64,000 bases of DNA from contig OX393568.1 of NCBI GenBank assembly GCA_947652115.1, positions 12,731,121 to 12,795,120 of the forward strand, read 5' to 3'. Numbering within the stretch: the stretch's first letter is position 1; every line of letters begins with the position of its first letter. The notes under the pieces were generated by a model that saw only the letters and a list, made by a program, of their open reading frames with translations, was not told where the DNA came from and did no database searches. The stretch comes from Blastomussa wellsi. Its lineage: Eukaryota > Cnidaria > Anthozoa > Scleractinia > Plerogyridae. Of the stretch, positions 42,701 through 53,095 are shown piece after piece. The position numbers and the translations under genes were made by a program.

Positions 42701-43619
42701 AAAGCGGAGACCCGTTTTACATAACAAAAGTGCTGTATTTCCCCTCTCTCTATTAGTATCAGGTTTATCCTTGGTAAATTTCCCTCTTTCTCTCTTATCC
42801 TGTGGATTATCACACGGTTGTTTTCCCAGCCAAAGACATTTATTGCGAGGTCTTTGTTTTGCGCCTCTTGCTTTTCTATCTGTTTCACCGGTGTTGGGAA
42901 ATCGATGCCGTTGTAGTGGATACCATCGTTGACCGGATAGCTGCTTTGTCTACTTTGGTTCTTATTAACTGGTGCAGGATATGAAGCAGCTCTGAGTGCC
43001 CACTTCAAACATTCATTGTCCCTATTTTTTACGTTTACTATAGCCTTCTTGTTTGCCAGATTGGCCGGAAGAGGCAAATAAGTTCCACCGCCCAGTGGTT
43101 CAAAGCGTGCGACATTCACGTATGCATCCATTATTGTTTCAACGTCCCATCCTGATCCCTCCTCAGACCAGTTTTCTATTTCTGCATTTATACTTTCAAT
43201 GAATTCTTCGAATTCTTGTTTTATCTCCTCTTCATCATGCCTTTGGAAAACACGGGGTTCTGTTTCTTTAAAGTAATGTGTCATATATTGCATTTCATCG
43301 TTTCGTTTACTTTTAACCCAAAACTTACTTTTATGTTTTTTAACTTTAAGAGTTCTTGTTCAACCAAATCAGTGAACTTTGCTTTGTTTTCTCTTGCAAA
43401 TACTAAAAGATCTTTGTTGTTTGGATTTCCTTTGGATACATCCATTCTCCAAACACGAAGCCATTCCTGGAAATTACTTTGTGATAATAGAAACCCGTCA
43501 TATAACTTTTTTATAACCAGTTCTGGTTGCAATGGTTGATGAAGGTTTCTGTTTGCCTCCCTCGTTATTGGACCGTTAAACATTTGCAAAACAGCGGATG
43601 AATAATTTGCAGCAGCCAT
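39781..43619 (-). pseudogene. E2 protein-primed DNA polymerase B, broken
   Basis: Starts MAAANYSSAVLQMFNGPI at 43619. Large open pieces: 43293-41575 (572 codons), 41526-41023, 41095-40043 (350 codons) and 39996-39781. Landmarks: C2H2-like finger CIMCLPRFTRADLLANHKKYC, Exo I VIYADFEAL, endonuclease-VII-like Cys/His region, Exo III-like YHNLHVKTD, motif A LNANNLYG, motif B KLMNNSVFGKT, and motif C YTDTDS at 40319-40336. The motif A aspartate is Asn here but Asp in E1. A TAA near 41574 and frame changes near 43300, 41060 and 40035 also disable it. At about 1,200 codons it is normal for Polinton PolB. Confidence 0.85.
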
Positions 43620-43680
43620 TTTGGCGTATATACTTTTGCAGATATTTCTTCAATTGGAAAATAATTATGTGACACTTTGC

Positions 43681-44304
43681 TTAACAAATATGAAAATCTC
43701 TAACTGCGTGCTCTTTTGTCATGCAAAGCTGACATCAGCTCGTGCAAAACACGTTCAAAATTTTTCTTAGCCTTTGCTTGTTTGCGAAGAAGCCGCCATT
43801 TAAGGTGGTTCCCGCCGCAAGCAAAACATAATCGGTGATCGCTCAAAACTCCAACGCCGCAGCTGCGGCATGGTGCAGGCTTTTGCATTCCCTTTTTTAT
43901 TTGGAAGTTATAGTGCGAGCAATATTCTCCGACACACCGTTTGCCGCATTTCTCTTTCTGATTTCGCATCAACCACACGCAGTTGTTTGCTCCACGTACC
44001 ATTTTGTTGTATACAGGGTGCCGCCGCTTCTGTCTAATTGTCCAAACCTGCCAGGGTTCGCTCGCTTGGTTGGGGTCACGCTCTTTTGTTTATTTCTTGT
44101 TTGTGAAATTGTTTGCTTTCACACACACATAAACTACTTCTTCTGTGGGACACATTTGCCATGTAATTGTTTCTTTATCGCTGAAAGCCATTTTTCACTA
44201 AACGAGGTGACATTTGGAGCCGAGTTTAGTGAAAAATGGCTTCCAGTGATAAAGAAACAATTACATGGCAAATGTGTCGCAGAACCAGTAGTTTATATGT
44301 GTGT
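43681..44304 (-). repeat. E2 right terminal inverted repeat with gene and hairpin end
   Basis: The inverted complement of 26713 to about 27350. The terminal palindrome is at about 44121-44304, with the loop in the same orientation relative to the element as at the left end. The shared 31-bp block is at 44061-44091. The inner edge retains a decayed copy of the octamer promoter block (43681-43740) lacking the TATA box. CAGAG follows at 44305-44309. Confidence 0.8.
43700..44002 (-). CDS. TIR-borne Cys-rich zinc-finger protein (right copy)
   Basis: An intact 100-codon gene starting MVRGANNCVWLMRNQKEKC. It has the same Cys/His arrangement as the left copy and about 12 amino acid differences by eye, then a slightly longer C-terminus (ALHDKRARS). 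Both copies being open while core replication and capsid genes decayed is notable. It lies immediately upstream of PolB on the same strand. Confidence 0.6.
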   Translation of the reverse strand: MVRGANNCVWLMRNQKEKCGKRCVGEYCSHYNFQIKKGMQKPAPCRSCGVGVLSDHRLCFACGGNHLKWRLLRKQAKAKKNFERVLHELMSALHDKRARS

Positions 44305-44344
44305 CAGAGTGTTGTTTGAAAATGTCTGCAAAGAGTTCACATTA

Positions 44345-44465
44345 TTATTATTGAGAATGAGAAATGATCATCACAGTAAATTTCCAATTTAAGAAATTGG
44401 AATAAGGAAGCCTGAAAAAATTCAGGGCTTCAACGGGATTTGAACCAGTGAACTCTGGTGTTTTC
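44345..44465 (-). mobile_element. Fragment of the tRNA-Thr-like SINE
   Basis: The tail sequence (gagaaatgatcatcacag.., aataaggaagcctgaaaaaatt) and the start of the tRNA-like acceptor/T-arm (ggcttcaacgggatttgaac) match 11335-11440. It is truncated before the D-arm, so it is not a tRNA gene. Confidence 0.6.
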
Positions 44466-45341
44466 TATCTCAACTTCCATGGAATAGTTGGGTATTGGTT
44501 TTTTAGATTCTTGTAAAAATGCTGTTTACAATCTTAGATCGAAATGATGTTGACGGCTTTTTACAACATCTAACGCGACTCCATCGTGAGACAAATGAAC
44601 AAAGTTAATCTTTCCTATCTTACACCATGATGAAGAATTAACACATCTTTAATGACAATAATTTTAGATTGAATTTTTTACTCAAATCTACCGGTATGCC
44701 TCTTTGATGTGCGGTGGTTTTCCAAGGACTGTCCAAGCACAAGACTTGAATATTTTCGATCTTTTACATTCCCATGATCAAGTAGAATGTTCTTGTAATG
44801 ACTTATTCCTTTTCTTGTTGTAACTTTCCAAATAGCTTTATTCAGGTTAAAGTGAATCAATTATTCAACAGTGTATTTGTTTGCACTGTTTTACTTGTGG
44901 ACCCTGCATTTTTTCAGGTCACTAGTAAGCAAAAGCAAATCATTGCCGTTAAAATCAAGTATGTGGTCAATTAGAATCTCATGCATTTCATGTCAGTTTA
45001 CTCTGTAGACGTTCAAACCCCTTTAATCCTTTATTCAAATGACTTTTCTTTCACAAACTGATGGGATCAACAGATTATTTTTTGCTTGAATTAAAGCAAA
45101 AGTGTATGATGTCACTGATGGCATTAGCTGTTATTTTTCATACATATTTTCTATGTCATGGGCAACCAGAGAAAGACATCTGACTTTCAGGCTAATCCAT
45201 TTGGTCATTATATCTGCATATTGTAGCTGCAGTATTTTTGATAAACTGTACCAGCTGGTGATTATAATGCCATTGTCACAGTCGTTGTTAGTGAAAATTA
45301 CTGTACACATGCATTTAATTCTCTGATCTGATTCACCCTAG

Positions 45342-45461
45342 GAGTTTAAAGCTTGAGGAAGAAAGGATCAATGTATTGATGCAGGAACTAAATTTAAAGA
45401 AATCTCTTCTAGAAGATGCAGAGGCTAACTATCACAGGCGACTCAATGAAGAAGTACAAAG
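45342..45461 (+). CDS. OFD1: OFD1-like gene, exon E
   Basis: 120 nt between ccctag and GTACCTG. The first base completes the split Lys codon from exon D; then 39 codons and two trailing bases. It includes SLKLEEERINVLMQELNLKK and DAEANYHRRLNEEV, aligning with recalled human OFD1 NQKLQEEKHKSITEAL and SFEETYDRKLKNEL. The trailing AG is completed by the first A of exon F to an Arg codon. Confidence 0.7.
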
Positions 45462-47490
45462 GTACCTGTGTTACTATGTGATTTGACACAGAAAGGTTTA
45501 AATGTTAAGCACAATCGTTGTTAGCAGAGCTCTGGCGGCCCTAAGGGCCACCAGCGGAGCACCATGACCATGAATGAAACACAGGGAAGCCTTGCGTTTC
45601 ATTTTTACCTTATGGTATGACGTAAGTCATGCTATGAGGTTTAGGATTTGTACGTCAAATTCACTCACTTGACCACTCGCTCACTCACTCCATTTGTTAG
45701 ACAGTTTCCCCTGCCTCCCCTACTAGGCTTTGTTTTGCCCCTAAAGTCGAGCCATTCTCTTCTGTTTGTATGTCTAGGGGGTGGGACGAAGGCAAAATTT
45801 TGGTCTGAGTACATGATTCAAAATGGTGTCGGCGTAAATCAAGGTTGTTTATTGTTCCTTTCACTCCATCCTTGATCAAAATACCACTTCGTATACCTCA
45901 CAAACAATGACGAAATGTGCGAAAGAATACTCAACTGGAAGGAAATGGGCTTCAAAGTTTTTAAAGCGAGGATGACAATTCACAACATCCCCAACATCAT
46001 TTGGACGATGAGGAATCGATCAGGTGCAAGAAGAATGCAGTGTAACTGACTGTACGGAATGAACACATTACCATCTGGGAGAAAAGGTAAGCCTTGATCA
46101 TGTTTGTACCAATGTACCACAATATCTACAATCAGCAGGTAGCCTGGAGTCTTACTGCAGTGATCATAAGCCCGTTTATATTTCCATGAAAGCTTTTTAA
46201 ATATTTCCCTGTATCATGGGATCATTATATGTATAGTTTAGGTAAATATGGAAACTTCACATTTGAAATAAATATCTAAATGTATCAAGCAACTATTTGA
46301 ATCACACAGAGAAAACAGTGGTAACATTTATTGGCAGAAACAAAAAATGTTTGAATTTCCTGTGCTATTCGTGTTCATAAATTCCTAGTCTTCATAGAGA
46401 TATCATTTATACTCATTTAAAATATGTGACCACGCACAGGAAAACATACACTAACGATTTTTCGTTAAACGGCTAAAAACTAACGATTAGCTAATGATAA
46501 CCATCTGACCATTATCTTTACTGTTCCCTGCAGGTGAAGCAAGTTGTACCTTTGTGCATGAATGTGAGCCAGATGAACACTTTCAGTAACAACTACAGGA
46601 TAATATGGAAGTGACAGCAGTAAGCAGACATTAATATTAACAACACCATTACTGATGCTATACATGTTTATCAGCTGTTTCTTGGTAGAAACTGCTTTTA
46701 ACAACACAAGTCATCCTCGAAACTTCCTGGAATTAATCTGAGAATTAGAAAACAGAAAATAATTCAGTCACCTAAAATGCAATTAAACTCTTTTGTGGTC
46801 AAGTTCATAGATACGAAACTGAAAACAGAAAATTCTTATATGCTGACAAACCTTGTCCTGACACACCCATGTCCAAAAAAAGTTTCATCTGTATCGCATT
46901 TTGGTAATTCGACGCGTGCTAAAAATCCTGTTTAAGAAGAAACAAATTTTACCTACCTCGACTGAAAACTTTAATGTACTCGCCAAACGGAGAAAGTATC
47001 AACTGAAAGCTGACTAGTCGATAAGTCTTTGGAAAATAACAATCGGATTTGTTTTATTGTTTCAAAGAAATACAGAATCGTTTAGTCAAAGTATCTGGAA
47101 ATAGGGGTGTCCAGGATATAGGGCAACATACTGTACATAGCGTCGCTTTTAAAGCGGGGATCGATAGGTAGGGACCACATTCAAAACTACTATCGTTAAA
47201 TTGAGAGCATATTTTTTGGAAGGGACCCGTTGCTCATCTTGCAGAATGTCGCTACTTTGATTGTCAAAGTCGACTAACAATTAAGGTCACAAGCTCTTGA
47301 CTGTAGCCAAAAAACACTGTAACAAATTCGAGCACTCTTCATTTCTCAGATCTACAGCTAGCTTCTCAGCAGCCTCCTGGACAGTTAGTTTTCAATATTT
47401 CTAAGTTATTTCTCAGTTATCAATTTAAATTCCAGCTATTTTTCACCATTTACTATTTCTCAGCTGAACACTTCAATTCTAAAAAAATTT
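45462..47490 (+). other. Intron DNA, no supported feature
   Basis: AT-rich sequence following the exon E donor. Open frames at 45648-45875 and 46707-46480 have no recognisable similarity. I see no repeats with clear ends here. Confidence 0.45.
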
Positions 47491-47509
47491 AACAATTGGG
47501 CAACCCTCT

Positions 47510-48080
47510 ACATATCACATTCACGACTTGGCTCATAGAGTCCCTTTGATTTTACACCATAACCGGCTGCTCCCGATACGGCACCCAATGCTGCTGCTTT
47601 TCCTGCAGTGGCCAAAGTTGGGAGAAGTGCAATCAAGGGAAAGTCCTCCATGCTCTGCCGTCTTCCTCTTTTGTTAGGGCTGCTGTTTTACCCGACAATT
47701 TGCCCACAGCCTTTAACATGGGAATGATGGCTTCCATGGACGAGTTGCTTTTTCTTTTCTTCTCCTTGGCATTACTTTACCGTTTGCTTCTCACGGTACA
47801 TACTAACACTCACACACGGTAGTGGCTCTGCCTTTATCCACGCATTATTTTTTAATTATTTGCTTTTGACCCAAACATTGTTGAGTCTTTACCTAATTTA
47901 CAGATGAATTTGGGATAGTAGGTGTTCCGGCGTTGTCGTTTCCTCCCTCCTGGTTGCAGCTTCCTATCCTTTTTTCGCACCGTAACTGGCTGCTCCTGAT
48001 ATACCACCTAATGCTGCCGCTTTCCCTGTGGCGACCAAAGCTGAAGTGAGAGCTGCCAAGGGAAACAGTCCGCCAATTGG
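47510..48080 (-). pseudogene. Pair of small Gly/Ala-rich virus-like ORF relics
   Basis: Two related minus-strand frames. One (about 47685-47518) is basic, then PLIALLPTLATAGKAAALGA and VSGAAGYG. The other (about 48073-47885) contains PLAALTSALVATGKAAALGG and ISGAASYGAKK. The shared GKAAALG..SGAA.YG.K signature and basic flanks resemble small hydrophobic core or minor virion proteins of adenovirus-like/Polinton-like elements, by recollection only. Stops and short length make both relics. The second lies directly beside the BEL LTR. Confidence 0.3.
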
Positions 48081-48084
48081 ACTC

Positions 48085-48290
48085 TCAAAAAGTACGAACA
48101 ACTCCAACACAAACTTTAGATGGTTTATTCTTTACCAGTTTTACAAACCATGTGCTCCAAAAATATGAATTCAAAATTTTTATATTGCGAACAGACAAAA
48201 TTAACATAATTCTGAGGGCGCCTGTGCACTATTGCTAAAGTTCATTTGCACGGGTGAATCCGAGTCATTAATTCACAACATCCTCCCCCT
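48085..48290 (-). repeat. BEL/Pao 3' LTR (approximate)
   Basis: On the minus strand a purine tract (CAGGGGGAGGA) is followed by TGTTGTGAATTAATG at about 48285. A TATAAAA-like box (near 48180) and an AATAAA signal (near 48128) come next. This is the expected polypurine tract/LTR start layout after the integrase frame. The LTR inner end is not precisely defined and no 5' LTR was found. Confidence 0.5.
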
Positions 48291-48312
48291 GACAAAAAAG
48301 AAATTGAAAGTG

Positions 48313-49505
48313 TCACTGAGTCCGCATGTGCATTTTTTGCCTTGCTTCAATGGCAGCCTTCCTTTTAGAGGGTCGTTGAGGATCACTAGTCAAGTTGACA
48401 TCTTTGGATTTCGTCTCTTCAAGATCAGGCACTGTGTCTTGCACTTCTAGCGGATAAAGCAACTGCAAAGGATGTTGAATCTGGTTTCCATTAGCGAGTT
48501 TCACATGGGCAGCACAACACCAGCGATCTTTTCCTTCGATAAGTTTCTCCACAAGAGCCAACCTCCATCGACTTCTTGGACGATTCTCTTGGACTAGAAC
48601 AACATCACCAATCTTGACTGAACTGCCTTTCGTTGCCAAGGCTCCTTTGAATGGTTGGCGATGAAATTCTTTCAGGTTCAGCAAATGCTCTCTTCTCCAT
48701 TGCATCCAAAACGTCATTAATGACTCATAGTGCTTAATTCTCCTTGAAAGTTCTTGCTTTCGGGACCAAAGGGCTTGCGTAGATGGAAGAATGAACAGAG
48801 GGTCAACATCTTCTTTGTCCTGCACCAAATTGGGTAGATTGGTTAGTCTGTAGCCACAGAGGAAATGTGCTGGTGTTAAGGGCGGATTATCTTCGATGTC
48901 TGGGTACAAGTAAGTCAGCGGTCGACTGTTCAGCACTGCTGCTACTTCAGTTACCATGGTAACTTTGTCAGGGAACGACGGTAAAGTCTTGCCAAGGGAC
49001 TTTTTGAGGCACCTCTTCACCGAAACAGTAAGCCTCTCGTCAAATCCTCCCCACCAAGGGGCTCTTTCAACAATAAAATGCCACCTTATACCATGACTTG
49101 CCAAGTATCTTTGCATTTTCTCTGCATCCATAATCTGACTAGACCGGGAAGTAATCCTCTTGCTACAGTCCTTGAAAATTTTTGCGGGACGGCTTTCAGC
49201 TCCTCAAACCATGTCTACCACTGTCGTTTAAGCTCCTCCGGCAATTGGCTGTCCCAGCTAGCTTTCCGTTTCCACCATTCTTGCAACATCATTTTGGCTC
49301 TCACTGTGAATGGCTCAAGTAATCCAAGTGGGTCAAACACCTTTGCAGCAATACTCAAAACGCTTCTCTTTGTGAACTGATCATGAAGTGCCTTAGTCTC
49401 TGGCACGACTTTCATTAAAGGGAAACTGATTGTGTCAGCATTTGAATCCCACTCCAGGCCCAGAACTTTCGGCTTGTCAGTAGGAATGGTATTTTCAGCA
49501 ACCAA
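48313..49505 (-). pseudogene. BEL/Pao retrotransposon pol remnant
   Basis: Segment 49505-49215 encodes a BEL-type RT/connection region (LGLEWDSNADTISFPL.., SVLSIAAKVFDPLGLLEPFT). Segment 49131-48313 encodes the integrase C-terminal part (APWWGGFDERL, AAVLNSRPLTYL) and the DUF5641-like tail (VKIGDVVLVQENRPRSRW). RNase H and most of the integrase core are missing between them, so an internal deletion lies near 49132-49214. Its upstream side abuts L1-type sequence at about 49530. Confidence 0.8.
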
Positions 49506-49509
49506 CGTC

Positions 49510-51250
49510 TCCTTCTCTTGCCTGGAATGTTTTCTTTTGAAGTGTAATGAATAATATTGTCTATCAATCGAACATTTTCTCCAATAAATCTTCCTTTTAG
49601 GAAGCCGGTCTGGTCATTGTTGATGAGTCCTGGGATAACTGCTTTTACTCGATTTGCGATAGCTTTCGCGGCCATTTTATAATCACAGTTAAGGAGGGTT
49701 ATTGGACGCCAGTTCTTAATAAAGTGCGGATCTGAGTCTTTTTTTGGCATGAGTTTAATAATTCCCCGTCTTTGTGTAATCGAGAGTTGTCCTGTATTGT
49801 AACCGTAGTTAAGAGCATCGATCAATATAGAGGACAGATCATCCCAAAAGGTTTTATAAAACTTGGCTGGAAGGCCATCGGTTCCTGGGCTTTTATCAGA
49901 GTCCATAATTTTGAGAGCTTCGAGGCATTCTTTTTCTGTTAACATACCTTCACAGCTTGTACAGTCATCGTCGGTCAGGACGGTGTCGTTAGATAATTTA
50001 AAAAATTCATCATCTGGCGATATTGTGTTACCATGAGATGTGAAGAGCTTTTTGTAAAAGGTTTCGCATTCGGTGAGTATGTCTGTATCAGAGGTGACAA
50101 ATTCGTTTTCCTTGATTTGGAGCTGACTTATTGTATTTAGTCTAAAGTGTCTCTTCTCAAGATTTAGAAAGTATTAGTATTTTTTTCGCCTTCGTTGTAC
50201 CATCTGGCTTTACACCTTAATATTGCCCCTTGGGTGCGCAACCTAAGTATTGCTTCTAATTCTTTTTTACACGATTCAAGTTCGCTCGTTATGTTATTTT
50301 GATACGTCGTAATAAATGAAGACTGTTCTAGTTGTTTTTCCAGTGACGCAATTTGTTCTTCTAGCATCCATTCTCTATGTATGATTTGGCGTTTTTTTCC
50401 GGCGGCAAAAATCATAGATTTCTCTCGGATTTTAAGTTGGGGCCGGTCCCCTCGAGACGCTTTCCCAAAGCAAATAATTCTTCAACATTTTTGTAGCTGA
50501 GAAATCGGGCGATTATTGGGCGTGGGCCGGAGGCATCACGTCTTCGGTTGAGGCGATGTACTCGTTGAATCTCCACAGATCTGGCATCATGATAGCCGAG
50601 CTCTTGTTCCATGAAGTCGCACAAGACTTCTTCAGTGTCTTCGTCTTGCCCTTCTGGAATGGAAAAGAGTTTAATGTTCTCTCGTCTTGAATACGACTCG
50701 AGATATAGATTTTTTGACTTCATCTCGTTCACTTGTTCCTGTAGGTTTTTTTCCTTCTCCATCAGCGAAGCTGTTTGCTCATTCAGACTATCAAGCTGGT
50801 TCTGTAGGACTTCTTGTTTGTCACCATTTGCTTTGCAAAGCTGCTTTAGATCCTTTATTTCCGTCTCAGTCTTTATTTCGAATTGTTCCAGTTTTGCTGT
50901 TCTTGCTTTAAGGTTTGCAAGATTAGATTCGATGTTTTTAACAGAGCTCTCGATAACATCGAGTTTGGTGAGCCTGGCAAGAATGGAATTTAGTTGTTCC
51001 GAGATATCTCCAATCTTTTCCAAAGCTTCCATGATCTCGTGGTTCGTTTCTTCTACTCCGTCGACTCTGTCAGGAGATGGTTCCGCGTCTTTAAGCCGTT
51101 TGAGTTCTGGAGAGGTGGAAGTCTCTCCCTCCGAGCTTGCCGACGATCTGTTTCGCCTTTTTCTAAGATAACTGGATAAGCTATCGGCCATGAGTTGTTT
51201 AAATAGGAGTTGAAGATGGCGGACGATTTGTAGTCAGCTCCTTACGCTGC
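49510..51250 (-). pseudogene. L1/Tx1-like LINE with internal deletion
   Basis: Segment 51191-50412 is ORF1: a long coiled coil (about residues 60-170) followed by an RRM-like segment (ENIKLFSIPEG, IQRVHRLNRRRDASGPRPII). At 50412 it jumps to the ORF2 linker (50415-50164, ILRCKARWYNEGEKNTN), so the end of ORF1 and the whole endonuclease are deleted. Segment 49945-49530 encodes the RT N-terminus (DKSPGTDGLPAKFYKTFWDD, KNWRPITLLNCDYK). It is then cut and joined to BEL sequence. Confidence 0.75.
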
Positions 51251-51558
51251 CATCGCTCGACCCAGTCCCCTTATAAACCTGCATGCAAATTAGTTTGTGA
51301 CGTCAGATAGGGAATAGACCCACGCCCTTGATGACTCGGTCATGGACAAATGCTGGAGAGTTTTTCTTAACTTTTGAATGCTTTTAATAGTCAGAATTTT
51401 GTGAAAAGGAGAAACAAAAAATGCAATGCGTTTCAAACTGGTACAAGGCTTATTTTAGCGAAAATAATATTTTGGGGTTAGGTGTACTTTAAATATGTAG
51501 TATATAATTATCTATATAGGGATATAGATATGTTATAATTATCATTCTGTATGGCAAC

Positions 51559-52276
51559 TTGGTTTCGCAAGAATTAACTGATCATAAATCTCAAAAAAGG
51601 AAGACAGAAACAATGATCTTCGGAACTGCAAAAAGGTTGAGTCACCTCCAAGGTAAACAGCTTAGTCTGACGGTAAATGGATCACCTATAAACAGCACAA
51701 CAACCAACAAGTACCTGGGTGTCCATTTAGATCCTACATTGAATTTTGAAACCCACTTCAACAAAACCTACAAGAAAGCGCTGGTAGAGTCACTATTGCG
51801 GGTCATTGGTTCTTCCACTACTTGTGCAGCTGCAGAAAGGATTTACAGAGCTATCATTATGCCTGTTTTTACTTGTTGTAGTTTAATTACATTCAAATAC
51901 ACACAGGCAACTAATTTGCAATATCGAACATCGTGGCCTAAGCTGCATATCTTCAGGTTTGAAAAAAAGGACTGACATTCGTATCCCATCAGTTGACACT
52001 TATTTGAAAAGAAAAGTATGTCTTTGTGTTTTTGATTGTCTACTTGGAAATATATGTGCACCTTTTGAGAACTATTTTACAAGGGTTAGTCATAGTGTCA
52101 ATACAAGGAATAGATTTTCCTCAATCGAACTGCTGAAAATGAACCTGGAGTTTGGCCATCGGAATTTCTCGTTTTTAGGAGCCTCAGTTTTTAACAGTTC
52201 ACCGTCGGACATAAGAAGGGCAAAAGAAATTGGCAAAAGGCCAATGAACATTTTTATTTGTAATTTTTATTCATAA
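51559..52276 (+). pseudogene. L2/CR1-like LINE RT C-terminal fragment
   Basis: Segment 51559-51975 encodes KTETMIFGTAKRLSHL.. and YLGVHLDPTLNFETHF, the RT thumb region. After a frame change near 51950, 51959-52276 encodes the C-terminal domain (VDTYLKRKVCLCVFDCLLGN, FLGASVFNSSPSDIRR). This is 3' LINE DNA only; it is 5'-truncated and frame-damaged. Confidence 0.7.
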
Positions 52277-52436
52277 GCTTTTATATGTTTTATATGTAGC
52301 TTTGCCTGTTAATCTTTTGTGTCTGTATTTTTACCTTTTTAAATTTTTAATCTCTTTCAGGACCCCTATGATAACAGCACGTTCTAGTACTGATGGGCTA
52401 ATCCTGTTTAAAGATTCGTTTTATTATTATTATTAT

Positions 52437-53095
52437 TCAAGAGAGCAATGAAAGAAATCAACATTGAAATGGCATCAACAGAAGCTTGGAAAAAATCTGA
52501 GTCCCAGATGGGATTTGAACCCACGACCCTCGGTGATCTAGCCGGATGCTCTAACCACTGAGCTACTGGAGGCTCTATGGCGAGCAAGGGTCAAATGTGG
52601 GTCTTGACCAGAACTGCATTGCGCGGTTACTCAGTCAAATGATGAAAGGCACACATAGCCACATGGCTCTTAACTGCATGATGCAGTCACATTAAAGGAT
52701 ATCGAAGATGCGACCAACCACCCTCCAAGAGAGCAATGAAAGAAATCAACATTGAAATGGCATCAACAGAAGCTTGGAAAAAATCCGAGTCCCAGATGGG
52801 ATTTAAACCCACGACCCTCCGTGATCTAGTCGGATGCTCTAACCACTGAGCTACTGGAGACTCTATGGCGAGCAAGGGTGAAATGTGGGTCTTGACCGGA
52901 ATAGCATTGCGCGGTTACTTAGTCAAATGATGAAAGGCACACATAGCCATATGGTTCTTAACTGCATCACACAGTCACATTAAAGCATATCGAAGATGGG
53001 ACCAACCAACCTCCAAGAGAGCAATGAAAGAAATCAACATTGAAATGGCATCAACAGAAGCTCGGAAAAAAACCAGAGTCCTAGATGGGATAGCT
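52437..53095 (-). repeat. Tandem repeat of a tRNA-like unit (about 288 bp, 2.3 copies)
   Basis: Units begin at 52437, 52726 and 53012 with caagagagcaatgaaagaaa. Spacings are 289 and 286 bp, and the third unit is truncated. Each full unit contains on the minus strand a tRNA-like core starting GAGCCTCCAGTAGCTCAG (52574-52499, and with substitutions 52863-52790), including a B-box-like GGGTTCAAATCCC. Anticodon-stem mispairing argues against functional tRNAs. Unit copies differ by scattered substitutions. Confidence 0.75.

Larger units (their letters stand above)
26713..44304 (-). mobile_element. Polinton/Maverick E2 (about 17.6 kb)
   Basis: Bounded by terminal inverted repeats of about 0.63 kb and by the direct repeat CAGAG at 26708-26712 and 44305-44309. 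It contains, left to right, a TIR zinc-finger gene, three tandem Cys-rich genes, late-domain membrane gene (-), penton-like gene (-), two virion-type genes (+), coiled-coil/membrane gene (-), major capsid (+), packaging ATPase (+), five small genes (+), integrase (+), PolB (-) and the second TIR gene. Most large genes carry stops or frameshifts, so it is not autonomous now. No adenain-like protease was recognised. Termini are ACACACAT rather than the classical Polinton AG..CT. Confidence 0.85.
26506..45341 (+). other. OFD1-like intron D-E (18.8 kb), almost entirely Polinton E2
   Basis: Donor GTAGGG at 26506, acceptor ccctag ending 45341. E2 fills 26713-44304. The remainder (26506-26707 and 44310-45341) holds a tRNA-like SINE fragment at 44345-44465 and otherwise nothing I can support. 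Confidence 0.6.

Noticed and set aside
29760..44002. E2 as a currently infectious or autonomous virus-like element
   Set aside because: Stops or frameshifts affect PolB, integrase, capsid, penton and ATPase, and no protease gene was found.
50611..51171. 186-codon Ser/Phe-rich + strand open frame
   Set aside because: Antisense shadow of the LINE ORF1 coiled coil.
52499..52574. Functional tRNA gene on the minus strand
   Set aside because: The anticodon stem mispairs and the sequence is part of a tandem repeat with a degenerate second copy.
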